The notes below the pieces were generated by a model, which ran no database searches, had not been told where the DNA came from, and saw only the letters and a list, made by a program, of their open reading frames with translations. A stretch of 64,000 bases of DNA. Source: Chitiniphilus eburneus. GTDB taxonomy: Bacteria > Pseudomonadota > Gammaproteobacteria > Burkholderiales > Chitinibacteraceae. The position numbers and the translations under genes were made by a program. The stretch is taken from contig NZ_SUMF01000004.1 of NCBI RefSeq assembly GCF_005048205.1, positions 124,001-188,000 on the forward strand. The letters run 5' to 3'. Of this stretch, positions 44,975 to 53,331 are shown one piece after another (positions within the stretch are counted from its first letter, which is position 1; every line of letters starts with the position of its first letter).

Positions 44975-46470
44975 GGCTGAGCCGGCAGGGCCTGGCTGCT
45001 GTCCAGTGACGACGGCTTGCCAGCCTTGCGGCGTTGCGATTCGTCGTCCTGCTGCAACTCGCGCAGCCGCGCCTCGATGCGGGACAACAGATAGAAATCG
45101 TCGCCGGGCTGACGCTGGGCGATCTGCAATTGCTCGATGGCCGCGGTGTATTCCAGCAGCCGCACGTAGTATTCGGCCTGCGCCGCATGCTGGCGCTGCG
45201 CGTTGCCCAGCCCCTGATACGCTTTCGCCTCCCGCTGATACAGCTCGGCATCGGAGGGATAAAGTTCCTGTGCGTCGTGTGTAAGCGCCAGCGCATCGTT
45301 CAGTTGTCCGGCCGCGAGACGCGCATCGATCTCGCCATAGACCAGCGCGCGGCTACCCGGAAAGCGCTGCGCCGCCTGTTTCAACTGCGCGGCGGCCTCC
45401 ACCGGCCGGCCCTGCGCCAGCAGCAATTGTCCTTGCAGGTACTCCAGCGCCGGATGGGCGCGGCCGTAGGCGGTGCGGGCGCCATCCAGGCTTTTTTGCG
45501 CCCCGGCGAAATCGCGGTTACGCAGTTGGGCCAGCGCATAGCCATAAAGGTGCGCGGCCCGATTGGCAAAACGCCCTTCACTCAGGGTCTTGGCGTAGAA
45601 ATCCAGCATGGTGCGCTGATCGCCCTGCAACACCCTGGCCTTTTCCCGCATGAACAGGAAGTCCTGCGAATCGGGCACCTGGCGGTAGGGCATGTCCTTG
45701 AGTCGCGCCTGTGCATCGGCGATCCGCTTGTAGGTCACCGGGTGGGTGCGCAGGAACTCCGGGGCATTGTTCTCGACCAGGCGGTTGTGCTTTTGCAGGC
45801 GGTCGAAAAACACCGGCATGGCGGACGGATCGAAACCGGCGCGGGTCAGCGTCTGCATGCCGATGCGGTCGGCCTCCTGCTCGAAGCCGTAGGTGAAATC
45901 GAGCTGGCGCTGGATCGCCATGGCCGGGCCGGCCGCGGCAGCGGCGGCAGCCATATCGCCATGACCGGCGTGCGCGGCCAGGATCGCCAGCCCCAACGCC
46001 GCCAGCGTCATCCAGGGCGTGACGCGCTGGCTTTCGATCATCCGCGCGATATGGTGCTGCGTGACGTGCGCGATTTCGTGCGCCAGCACGCTGGCCAGCT
46101 CGGATTCGTGCTGCGCCATCACGATCAACCCGCTATGTACCGCGATCACGCCACCGGGCACCGCAAAGGCGTTCACCGACGGATCGCGCAGCGGCAGGAA
46201 GGTAAACGAGGCCCGCGCGTCCTCGCTGGCATCGACCAGACGCCCGCCCAGTTGATTCACGTAGGCGGTCAGCTCGGGATCATCCAGCAACATGCCGCTG
46301 CGCCGCAGTTCGCGCATCACGGATGCGCCGATCTGGCGCTCGTCGCTGGCCGACAGCCCTTCGCTCGACGTGTCGCCCAGATCGGGCAGCGGGCTTTCAT
46401 AGGCGTGGGTCGGCAGAACGACCAGCAAGGCAAGCGCAGCGGCAGCGCAACGACGCCGAAGCGAAGACAT
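44887..46470 (-). CDS. Periplasmic M48 metalloprotease with TPR domain (BepA-like)
   Basis: A 527-residue exported protease resembling E. coli BepA (YfgC), which acts in outer-membrane protein quality control. A signal peptide covers residues 1-23 (cut after THA). The zinc motif HEIAH has H131, E132 and H135, with the third ligand Glu in FEQEADRIG near 198. TPR-like repeats fill about 300-480. The C-terminal 35 residues are low-complexity and encoded over the DUF1841 gene. Confidence 0.93.
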   Translation of the reverse strand: MSSLRRRCAAAALALLVVLPTHAYESPLPDLGDTSSEGLSASDERQIGASVMRELRRSGMLLDDPELTAYVNQLGGRLVDASEDARASFTFLPLRDPSVNAFAVPGGVIAVHSGLIVMAQHESELASVLAHEIAHVTQHHIARMIESQRVTPWMTLAALGLAILAAHAGHGDMAAAAAAAGPAMAIQRQLDFTYGFEQEADRIGMQTLTRAGFDPSAMPVFFDRLQKHNRLVENNAPEFLRTHPVTYKRIADAQARLKDMPYRQVPDSQDFLFMREKARVLQGDQRTMLDFYAKTLSEGRFANRAAHLYGYALAQLRNRDFAGAQKSLDGARTAYGRAHPALEYLQGQLLLAQGRPVEAAAQLKQAAQRFPGSRALVYGEIDARLAAGQLNDALALTHDAQELYPSDAELYQREAKAYQGLGNAQRQHAAQAEYYVRLLEYTAAIEQLQIAQRQPGDDFYLLSRIEARLRELQQDDESQRRKAGKPSSLDSSQALPAQPQPPVEVGAPTNARSTSRYRSGSGGMPWR

Positions 46471-46547
46471 CGATTGATTTCCCCTGTCAAAAACCACGTC
46501 GCACGTCCGGCGGCAAAACCCGCATGCAACGCCCTTCGTGACCACTT

Positions 46548-46967
46548 TTATTGAAGCAGGCCGCGTAGCGACGCAGCCAGCGCAAGATAGCGCACGAATT
46601 TACCCAGGACCAGCCAGGGCAACACCCGGCGCCACGGCCAGCGTAGCCAGCCGGCGGCAAGGCAGAGCGCGTCGCCCAGCACCGGCACCCAGGACAGCGC
46701 GAGCGTCACCGCGCCGTGGCGCGACAACCATGCCGCACGCTGGGGAATGGCCGTGGCCGGCAGGCGCGTCCCCAGCCATACGGTCACGATGCCGCCCAGC
46801 GTATTGCCCAGCGTCGCCAGCATGAGCGGCAGCCAGAAGGCCTGGTCGTATTTGAGCAGATAGGCAGCCAGCGCCACTTCCGAGTTCCCCGGCAGCAGCG
46901 TGGAAGAAAGGAAAGCCGATGCGAACAACCCGGCGGCCCAGGCGTCCGGCAGCCAGGACAGCGTCAG
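46548..46967 (-). CDS. DedA/YqaA-type inner membrane protein (probable CTG start)
   Basis: A small SNARE-associated/DedA-like protein of the YqaA group with FASAFLSSTLLPGNSEVALA and GNTLGGIVTVWLG, and three or four hydrophobic segments. The only conventional start, TTG 46928, lies inside the conserved first helix. CTG 46967 overlaps the cyaY stop (CTGA), restores the usual N-terminus and gives 139 residues, near E. coli YqaA (142). The role is unknown; DedA relatives affect membrane lipid balance. Confidence 0.75.
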   Translation of the reverse strand: MTLSWLPDAWAAGLFASAFLSSTLLPGNSEVALAAYLLKYDQAFWLPLMLATLGNTLGGIVTVWLGTRLPATAIPQRAAWLSRHGAVTLALSWVPVLGDALCLAAGWLRWPWRRVLPWLVLGKFVRYLALAASLRGLLQ

Positions 46968-47275
46968 AACGAGAAATCCTCAGCGGCATGCAGGCGCACG
47001 GCCGCCGCCAGATCGGCGTAGAACTCGCCTTCGCCGCGCGTATTGCGCCATTCGCTTCCGGCCAGGCGATAGTGGAAGCCGCCATTCCTGGCGGCGATCC
47101 ACAACTCCTGGTTGGCGGCGTGGCGATTGACGATGATCTTGCTGCCATCGTCGAACTCCAGCTCCAGCACATTGCCGGCCAGAAGCGGATCGACGTCGAT
47201 CCCGGCAGCATCGAGCGCGGCCTCGATCTGGGCAAACACAGCGTCGGTCAGGGCGAGGAATTCGGATTCGGTCAT
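46964..47275 (-). CDS. cyaY: Iron donor protein CyaY (frataxin)
   Basis: A 103-residue bacterial frataxin that binds iron and modulates Fe-S cluster assembly through IscS. The N-terminal acidic helix (MTESEFLALTDAVFAQIE) and strands NVLELEFDDGSKIIVN and ANQELWIAARNGGFHY are clear. ATG 47275 is the family start. Divergent from the lptM-like gene, a common proteobacterial arrangement. Confidence 0.95.
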   Translation of the reverse strand: MTESEFLALTDAVFAQIEAALDAAGIDVDPLLAGNVLELEFDDGSKIIVNRHAANQELWIAARNGGFHYRLAGSEWRNTRGEGEFYADLAAAVRLHAAEDFSF

Positions 47276-47331
47276 GGGATCGGCGGAATGGGCGCGTGAT
47301 AACATCGCGATTTTGCCACCAAAGCACGGCG

Positions 47332-47568
47332 ATGCGCGTACTTCTCCCCCTGCTGTTCGTCCTGGGTTTCGCCGGCTGCGGCTTCAAGGGCGATCTTTAT
47401 CTGCCCCCTCAGACGGTCAAATCCAAACCCCGCCCTGCGGCCATCACACCCATCCCGGCCGCCGTCGAAGGCGCAACCAGCGCACCCGCCATCGGTGATC
47501 CGCCACCGGTGCCCGGCACGCCAGCCGCTTCCGCGCCGGCCGTGACAACGGCCAGCTTCGTCGAGTAA
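47332..47568 (+). CDS. Small lipoprotein, LptM (YifL)-like
   Basis: A 78-residue lipoprotein. The signal peptide MRVLLPLLFVLGFAGC has lipobox FAGC with the lipidated Cys at residue 16, followed by the family hallmark GFKGDLYLP. LptM helps LptD maturation in E. coli. The rest is Pro/Ala-rich and disordered. Position opposite cyaY supports the assignment. In many relatives lysA follows; here it does not. Confidence 0.88.
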   Translation: MRVLLPLLFVLGFAGCGFKGDLYLPPQTVKSKPRPAAITPIPAAVEGATSAPAIGDPPPVPGTPAASAPAVTTASFVE

Positions 47569-47603
47569 ACCCACGACGACAGCCGGCTGAGCCCGCGCCG
47601 GAC

Positions 47604-48128
47604 TCAGCCCTTGTTGCGCCGGTTGTGCCGATAGTCCCACGGCGCCTGCGGCCGCCTGCCCTGCCATAGTCCGGCGTGCGTGGCACGCGCACCGGTCTCG
47701 GCATCCTGGTATTGCGCGAACTCGGCGTCGCTCTGCCCACGGGTGAACTGGCGGTAATGCCAGGCCATCCCTTCCCGCACCAGAACCAGATTGATGTCCT
47801 GGTCATCCTGCCAGATGCGCGCCACCGCCCGGCCGTAGCGATCGGTCTCGATCACCTCGGCACGCACGGCGCGACCGTAGACCAACGCCGACAGCCGCCA
47901 TTTCGCCACGTCGCCAAAGGCCTGGGCCTTTTCGGGCGCATCGATATAGGCCAGCCGCACCTTGTGCTCGTGCAGGGTATCGTCGAGAACGGTCAGGGTG
48001 TCGCCGTCGGCGACGCCCACCACACGCCCCGACACCGTTTCGCCACGCCCGGCCTCGCCAGCGGGCAGGTCGAGCTGTAGACAGCCGGTCAGCAGCCATG
48101 CCGCCAGCCACAGGACATGGCGCCTCAT
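47604..48128 (-). CDS. Exported thermonuclease-like (SNase) lipoprotein
   Basis: A 174-residue staphylococcal-nuclease-domain protein. The N-terminus has a signal and lipobox (WLLTGC, Cys at about 16). Catalytic residues are in VRLAYIDAPEKAQ (Arg, Asp, Glu) and in ETDRYGRAVA (Arg). It should cut DNA or RNA with Ca at the cell surface. The ATG overlaps the stop of hpnC by 4 bp (ATGA), so the two are co-translated, an unusual partner. Confidence 0.9.
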   Translation of the reverse strand: MRRHVLWLAAWLLTGCLQLDLPAGEAGRGETVSGRVVGVADGDTLTVLDDTLHEHKVRLAYIDAPEKAQAFGDVAKWRLSALVYGRAVRAEVIETDRYGRAVARIWQDDQDINLVLVREGMAWHYRQFTRGQSDAEFAQYQDAETGARATHAGLWQGRRPQAPWDYRHNRRNKG

Positions 48129-48958
48129 TTCTTGCGCAGTGCGCGCCACAGCAGGCGCGGCCAGTCGGCGCGCTCCAGGACGGGGCGCTGGTTGAACATG
48201 TCGTAGCCGGCGTGCTGCAACTTGGTGAGGATGGCGTCACCGCCCAGCACCGTCAGCCGCAATTCCAGGCCGATCCGGCCCGGCAAGGCCAGCGCCAGCG
48301 GGGCACCGGCCTGGAGCATGCGTCGGGTACGGTCCACCTGGAAGGCCATCAACCGCCGCCAGTTGCCATCGACCCGCCCTTCGGCGATCTGGGCCTCGGT
48401 CACCCGGAAGCGGGCCAGGTCATCCTGCGGCAGATATACGCGATCCTTGCGCCAGTCCACCGCCACGTCCTGCCAGAAATTGATCAGTTGCAGCGCGCTG
48501 CAAATGCCGTCCGACATCGCCAGATGACGCTCGTCCGCCTCGCCGAAACAATGCAACAGGATGCGCCCCACCGGGTTGGCGGAACGGCGACAGTACTGGA
48601 TTACCTCGCCAAAATCCGCGTAGCGCGTTTTTACGACGTCCTGTTCGAAGGCGGAGAGCAGGTCATGGCAGAGCGAAACCGGAATGCCGAAATCGCGCAC
48701 CGCTTGCGCCAGTACCTGATAACGCACGGTCTGCGGCACTTCGCCGTGCTCGATACGTGCCAGTTCCGCGTGGCATTCCGCCAGCGCGGCCAGCCGCACC
48801 TCGGGTGGGGCATCGCCTTCGTCCGCCAGGTCGTCCGCGTGCCGGGCGAAGTGGTACACGGCGGCCACCGGCTTGCGATAGCGGCGCGGCATCAGCAACG
48901 ATGCCACCGGGAAATTCTCGTAATGGGATACCGACGCCTGCGCGCTCAATCCATTCAT
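48125..48958 (-). CDS. hpnC: Squalene synthase HpnC
   Basis: A 277-residue prenyl-condensing enzyme of the HpnC type, which with HpnD and HpnE makes squalene for hopanoids. It starts SHYENFPVASLLMPRRYRKP, followed by the first Asp-rich motif DDLADEGD (42-49). The second, NFWQDVAVDWRKDRVYLP, is near 167-184. ATG 48958 fits the family. hpnD, hpnE and shc are not in this window, so the pathway must be completed elsewhere or the enzyme has another role. Confidence 0.9.
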   Translation of the reverse strand: MNGLSAQASVSHYENFPVASLLMPRRYRKPVAAVYHFARHADDLADEGDAPPEVRLAALAECHAELARIEHGEVPQTVRYQVLAQAVRDFGIPVSLCHDLLSAFEQDVVKTRYADFGEVIQYCRRSANPVGRILLHCFGEADERHLAMSDGICSALQLINFWQDVAVDWRKDRVYLPQDDLARFRVTEAQIAEGRVDGNWRRLMAFQVDRTRRMLQAGAPLALALPGRIGLELRLTVLGGDAILTKLQHAGYDMFNQRPVLERADWPRLLWRALRKK

Positions 48959-49010
48959 GGTCTGAATACAGCCTGACAAAATTTACTGGAAATTCTGGGA
49001 ATAACTTCTA

Positions 49011-49050
49011 AATTCATTTTGTGCATTCATTTGCACACAAATTCAAAATC
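49011..49050. promoter_or_regulatory. AT-rich imperfect palindrome before the ComEA-like gene
   Basis: The segment TTTTGTGCA-ttcat-TTGCACACAAA is an imperfect inverted repeat in an AT-rich island (48960-49062) between divergent genes. It may be an operator or part of the promoter region; no -35/-10 pair is certain. Confidence 0.35.
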
Positions 49051-49062
49051 AGGAGAAGAGAG

Positions 49063-49362
49063 ATGATGCAAAAGATCGTGGGCCTGCTGGTCGGGTTGCT
49101 GTTGGCGGCTTCGGCCTGGGCGGCGGTGGATATTAACACCGCCACCGCCGAGCAACTGGAAACGCTGCCCGGAATCGGCGCGGCCAAGGCAAAGGCAATC
49201 GTCGATTACCGGGGCAAGAACGGGCCGTTCAAGAGTACGCAGGACCTGACCCGCGTGCCGGGCATCAAGGAAGGCACCTATGCGCGCCTCAAGGATGAGG
49301 TAAGCGTCGGCAAGCCAGCCGCCAAAGCAGCACCGGCCAAGGCTGCGGCCAAGAAAAAGTAA
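49063..49362 (+). CDS. ComEA-like helix-hairpin-helix DNA-binding protein
   Basis: A 99-residue exported protein. A signal peptide (1 to about 21, ending SAWA) is followed by the ComEA domain with two HhH motifs (EQLETLPGIGAAKAKAIVDY and TRVPGIKEGTYARLK). The tail is Ala/Lys-rich. Members bind incoming DNA in the periplasm during natural transformation. Start at ATG 49063 or 49066 after AGGAGAAGAG. No other competence gene is nearby. The 184 bp after it (49363-49546) hold nothing I can identify. Confidence 0.88.
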   Translation: MMQKIVGLLVGLLLAASAWAAVDINTATAEQLETLPGIGAAKAKAIVDYRGKNGPFKSTQDLTRVPGIKEGTYARLKDEVSVGKPAAKAAPAKAAAKKK

Positions 49363-49546
49363 GGCACGACACCCGGCGCGGCGGGGGCCGCGTCGAACAG
49401 TGGCAACCCTATCCGCCGATTCGATGGCATCGGCAGGGACCGCCAGCCAGGCGCCTACCGATGGCCCGAACATCATCGGATTCCACCAGCGCCCGGCGCG
49501 ACCGAAAACCCGGCCCAGGCACCTGCCGCGCGCACCCTGCCGACCG

Positions 49547-50161
49547 TCAGCCCGCGATTTCGTTGAGCGGTACATCCTTGAGCAAGGCCGCCAGTTCCAC
49601 CGCCGAGCGCACGCGCAGCTTGGTATAGATGCGAGCCCGGTGCACCTCCACCGTCTTGATGCTGATATCGAGCACATCGGCGATCTGCTTGTTGAGCCGG
49701 CCGGCCAGCAGTTCGCGCAGGACCTCGCGCTCGCGCGGCGTCAGTTCGGACAGGCGGGCGTTCAGCGATTGCCGGGCCTCCCAGTTGCCACGGTGTGACG
49801 CGTCCTGTAGCAACGCCGCCTCCACCTTTGTCACCAGTTGCCGGTGATCGAACGGCTTTTCCAGGAAATCGGTGGCGCCCTCCTTCACGGCAGCCACCGC
49901 CATCGGCACATCGCCATGGCCGGTGAGAAAGATCACCGGCGGTAGATAGGGCTGGTTCTTCAGGCGGTCGAACAACTCCAGCCCGCTGGCCCCGGTCATG
50001 CGCACGTCCACGATCAGGCAGCCATAGTTCGCCACGTCGGCATGGGCCAGGAAATCCTCCGCGCTTTCGAAGGCGGCGGTCTGCCAGTCGCGGGTTTCGA
50101 ACAGCAGCGTCAGCGCGTCGCGCACCGCCACGTCGTCATCGATGATGCCAATTGGTTTCAT
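49547..50161 (-). CDS. FixJ/NarL-type response regulator
   Basis: A 204-residue regulator. The receiver domain has D8/D9/D10 acid pocket residues, phospho-acceptor D52 (LIVDVRMTG), T80 and K102 (EKPFD). The C-terminal LuxR-type HTH is in LSELTPREREVLRELLAGRL and NKQIADVLDISIKTVEVHRA. It overlaps the kinase gene by 4 bp (ATGA), so the two form a pair. The target genes are not evident from the neighbours. Confidence 0.95.
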   Translation of the reverse strand: MKPIGIIDDDVAVRDALTLLFETRDWQTAAFESAEDFLAHADVANYGCLIVDVRMTGASGLELFDRLKNQPYLPPVIFLTGHGDVPMAVAAVKEGATDFLEKPFDHRQLVTKVEAALLQDASHRGNWEARQSLNARLSELTPREREVLRELLAGRLNKQIADVLDISIKTVEVHRARIYTKLRVRSAVELAALLKDVPLNEIAG

Positions 50162-52455
50162 GCTTGCGGGATGTCCTCGGTGATGAGCGCGCCAGCCAGT
50201 GGCAGGCGGCAGATAAAGCGCGTGCCGCCGCCCGGGTTGGGCTCGACACGCAGATGGCCCCGGTGCTGTTCCAGCACCGAACGGCAGATATTGAGCCCGA
50301 CGCCCATCCCGTCGGGTTTGGTGCTGAAGAAGGGCTGGAACGGCCCATCGGGCTGCGGCATGCCCGGCCCGCGATCGGCAACGCTGATTTCCAGCGCGTC
50401 GTCCACTACCTGCGCGGCGATACGGATCTCGCGTGCGCCACCGTCGGTCATGCCTGCCATCGCTTCCAGGCCATTTTTCAGCAGATTGAACAACACCTGC
50501 TCCAGCATCACCGGGTCGCCCGGGAACACGGGCAGCGACGGCGGCAGGTCCACCTTGATCCGGGCTCGGGTCTGGCGCGTCAGCGGTTCGAGCAACTGCA
50601 ATGGCACCGCCAGCAGTTCATCCAGCCGGCAGGCCTCGGCACGCGGCGCGCGCTTGGCAACGAAGTTGCGGATGCCCCGGATGATCTGCCCGGCACGGTG
50701 CGCCTGCTCGCCCATCTTGACCATGACTTCGCGGGCGCGCTGCACGCGCGGCGGTTGCAGGGCCAGCATCTCCTCGCCCGCCGCCGCATAGCTGCCGATG
50801 GCCGCGAGCGGTTGGTTCAGCTCGTGCGCCAGGCTGGATGCCAGCTCGCCCATGCTGACGAGCCGCGCGGTATGTTGCAGCTTTTCGCTCTGCATGCGGG
50901 TGACTTCGGCGGCCACGCGCTGTTCGGTGATGTCGGAAACGATATCCAGCCAGACCCGGCGGCCATCAACCCAATCGATGCTGCGCCGTTGCATGTGGTA
51001 CCAGTGGCCGGACGCGGGGTCGTTGCAGTCGGCCGCCAGCGAACCGGCCGGTAGCAGGGGTACCAGGCAGCAATCGGCTTCGGCATGCAGCATGAAGGTA
51101 TCGGCGTGGTGGCGGTTGCGGTACAGCAACTTGCCGGTTTCCGCATCGGTCACCGACACCGCTGCCTCCAGCCCTTCGAGTACGGTCAGCAATTGGGTAC
51201 GCGATGCGGCCAGCGCCTCACGCTCGCGCTTGATCTCGGTGACGTCGTACATCGATGCCATCCAGCCCCGGTATTCGCCACGCCCGTCCACCAGCCGCGA
51301 CGAATACAACCGCACGTCGAAGCGCTCGCCATTGCGGCGCATGAAGCGCAGCGGGAAGCCGTTGGGTGGCGTCTGCCCGTCCAGAATGGCGCGATGCGCC
51401 GCCGCGCACTCCTCCAGCGCCTCCGGCGGCCAGTACGGCATTGGCGGCACATGGCCCAGCAGTTCGTCGGCGCGCCAACCCACCATACGGCAGAACGCGG
51501 GGTTCACGTAGATGATGCGGCCATCGAGGTCCATCGCGCGCAGGCCGGTCATCAGCGAATCCTCCATTGCCGAGCGGAAGCGCATTTCGTCCTGCAATGC
51601 CGCTTCGGCGCGATGGCGTTCGCCCATGCGCTGGCGTAGCAGCACCAGCACCCACCACAGCACCGCCAGCAGCACGATCACCGCCCCCAGCAGCCACAGA
51701 TGACGGGCCGAACGCGGGGCCTCCCGCACGCTGGCAACCAGCTTGAGCGCGTGGCCTGGTGGCTCGAAGCCGATGGTCTGCGTCACGCCGGCCGGCACCG
51801 CCTCCACCCGGCTGGGCGCCAGCACCGCGCCGCGCCCGTCGGTGAGCACCAGGTCGTAGCGCTGCACCATCCACCAGGGAATGCGCTGTTGCAGTAACTG
51901 GGGCAGCGAATAGGTCGCCAGCACCGCGCCGCTGTAGACCGACCCGGTGAAGTACGGCACCACCAGCACCACCATCGGCTCGTTGCGCAGGATGACGTTG
52001 GAGTAGACCGCATGGCCCAGCGTCGCGGCTCCGTCGATGGCCTCGACCAGTTGATCGTTGCCCAGCGGCACCAGGCTGTTGGGGCGATCGCTATAGATCG
52101 GTAACCCGCCCTGGCGCGCGCCCAGGTTGTTGACGAACTCCAGCGACTGCATTTCCGGATTCACTTTCAGCAGCGCATCGGCTCGGGCGACGAAATCGCG
52201 CGGCGTGATGGCGCGGGCGGCCAGGCCGTAAGCCAGGTTTTCCAGCACATTCTGGTTGGTTTGCAGATGCAGGCGGATGCCCTGTTGCTGCCATAGCAGA
52301 TCCTGCGCCAGCGTGGCCTGCTGGGTGATGTGGGTCTGGCGATGATCGACCCAGGCGTAACCGATCAGCACCAGCAATACCAGGCCGATGGCGCCATGGG
52401 CCAGCAGCCACGGCATGCGGCCGTGCGGAGAAACATGGAATGAAGGAACACGCAT
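50158..52455 (-). CDS. PAS-domain sensor histidine kinase
   Basis: A 765-residue membrane kinase. TM1 is at about 17-35 and TM2 at about 255-275, enclosing a roughly 215-residue periplasmic CHASE-like sensor region. Two PAS domains follow (about 295-410 and 425-520). The phospho-acceptor H544 lies in LAHELNQPLAAIGSYAAAGE, and the ATPase domain has NLLKNGLEAM, DRGPGMP and GMGVGLNICRSV. The architecture resembles FixL/DctB-type kinases; no heme-binding motif is obvious. The ligand is unknown. Confidence 0.94.
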   Translation of the reverse strand: MRVPSFHVSPHGRMPWLLAHGAIGLVLLVLIGYAWVDHRQTHITQQATLAQDLLWQQQGIRLHLQTNQNVLENLAYGLAARAITPRDFVARADALLKVNPEMQSLEFVNNLGARQGGLPIYSDRPNSLVPLGNDQLVEAIDGAATLGHAVYSNVILRNEPMVVLVVPYFTGSVYSGAVLATYSLPQLLQQRIPWWMVQRYDLVLTDGRGAVLAPSRVEAVPAGVTQTIGFEPPGHALKLVASVREAPRSARHLWLLGAVIVLLAVLWWVLVLLRQRMGERHRAEAALQDEMRFRSAMEDSLMTGLRAMDLDGRIIYVNPAFCRMVGWRADELLGHVPPMPYWPPEALEECAAAHRAILDGQTPPNGFPLRFMRRNGERFDVRLYSSRLVDGRGEYRGWMASMYDVTEIKREREALAASRTQLLTVLEGLEAAVSVTDAETGKLLYRNRHHADTFMLHAEADCCLVPLLPAGSLAADCNDPASGHWYHMQRRSIDWVDGRRVWLDIVSDITEQRVAAEVTRMQSEKLQHTARLVSMGELASSLAHELNQPLAAIGSYAAAGEEMLALQPPRVQRAREVMVKMGEQAHRAGQIIRGIRNFVAKRAPRAEACRLDELLAVPLQLLEPLTRQTRARIKVDLPPSLPVFPGDPVMLEQVLFNLLKNGLEAMAGMTDGGAREIRIAAQVVDDALEISVADRGPGMPQPDGPFQPFFSTKPDGMGVGLNICRSVLEQHRGHLRVEPNPGGGTRFICRLPLAGALITEDIPQA

Positions 52456-52531
52456 GCGCCAAGGATAGCCGCTGGTGATCGCCAGGTGTTATGCAGAGTA
52501 ACCCTTGTCCCGCTCCCCGCGCCGGAAACGA

Positions 52532-52555
52532 CAACGCCGCCCGAAGGCGGCGTTG
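52532..52555 (-). terminator. Hairpin terminator of the Bax-inhibitor gene
   Basis: A perfect 10-bp stem (caacgccgcc/ggcggcgttg) with a 4-base loop, 25 bp after the stop. The minus-strand T-tract is weak (TCGTTT). Confidence 0.65.
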
Positions 52556-52579
52556 CGCGACGCGATTGCTTGGGTTGCG

Positions 52580-53260
52580 TCAGTTCCGGCTGTTGCCCGA
52601 GAAGATCGACAGGATGTTCAGCAGGCTGATGAACAGGTTGTACAGATCCAGGTACAGCGACAACGTGGCGCTCACGTAATTGGTTTCGCCACCGTTCACG
52701 ATGTTGCTCACGTCATACAGGATGTAGGCCGAGAACAGCAGCACGCAAACAGCGGAGATGGTCAGCGACAGCGCCGGAATCTGGAAGAAGATGTTCGCCA
52801 GCGCGGCCAGCAATACCACGACCAGACCGATGAACAGGAATTTCCCCATGAAGGAGAAATCCTTCTTGGTCACGGTGGCGATGGTGGCCAGGGTGAAGAA
52901 GATCGCGGCGGTACCCACGGCGGCCATGCCGATCAGTTCGGCGCCGTTGGCGAAGGTGAGCACGCGTTGCAGCATCTGCGACATCCACAGGCCCATGAAG
53001 CCCGTCCAGGCCAGCAGGATGCCGACGCCGATGGGGCTGTTCTTGGTCTTGCCGATGGCATAGAAGGCACCGAAGCTCACACCGAAGAACAACAGCAGAC
53101 CGAGCCCCAGGCCGACGCGGAACTGCATCGCGATGCCGAGCATGGCGCCGATTGCGGTCGGGATCATCGACAGCGACAACAGGTAGTAGGTGTTGCGCAG
53201 TACCCGGTTGCGCTCGACGGCGAGCGACGCGCCGCCGTATCGGGCGGTGTTCAGTTCCAT
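52580..53260 (-). CDS. Bax inhibitor-1/YccA family membrane protein
   Basis: A 226-residue protein with seven predicted helices and the UPF0005 signature region (GFMGLWMSQML). The C-terminus has the SLYLDLYNLFISLLNIL segment. The E. coli relatives YccA and YbhL interact with FtsH or act as calcium-leak proteins. ATG 53260 with GGAG at 8 bases is chosen over TTG 53266. Confidence 0.92.
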   Translation of the reverse strand: MELNTARYGGASLAVERNRVLRNTYYLLSLSMIPTAIGAMLGIAMQFRVGLGLGLLLFFGVSFGAFYAIGKTKNSPIGVGILLAWTGFMGLWMSQMLQRVLTFANGAELIGMAAVGTAAIFFTLATIATVTKKDFSFMGKFLFIGLVVVLLAALANIFFQIPALSLTISAVCVLLFSAYILYDVSNIVNGGETNYVSATLSLYLDLYNLFISLLNILSIFSGNSRN

Positions 53261-53331
53261 GTTCAAGTCTCCGTAGGGATGATCGGGGCGAATCGCCCGC
53301 CCGGATAAGATGGATGGCGGCGGCTAAAGTT

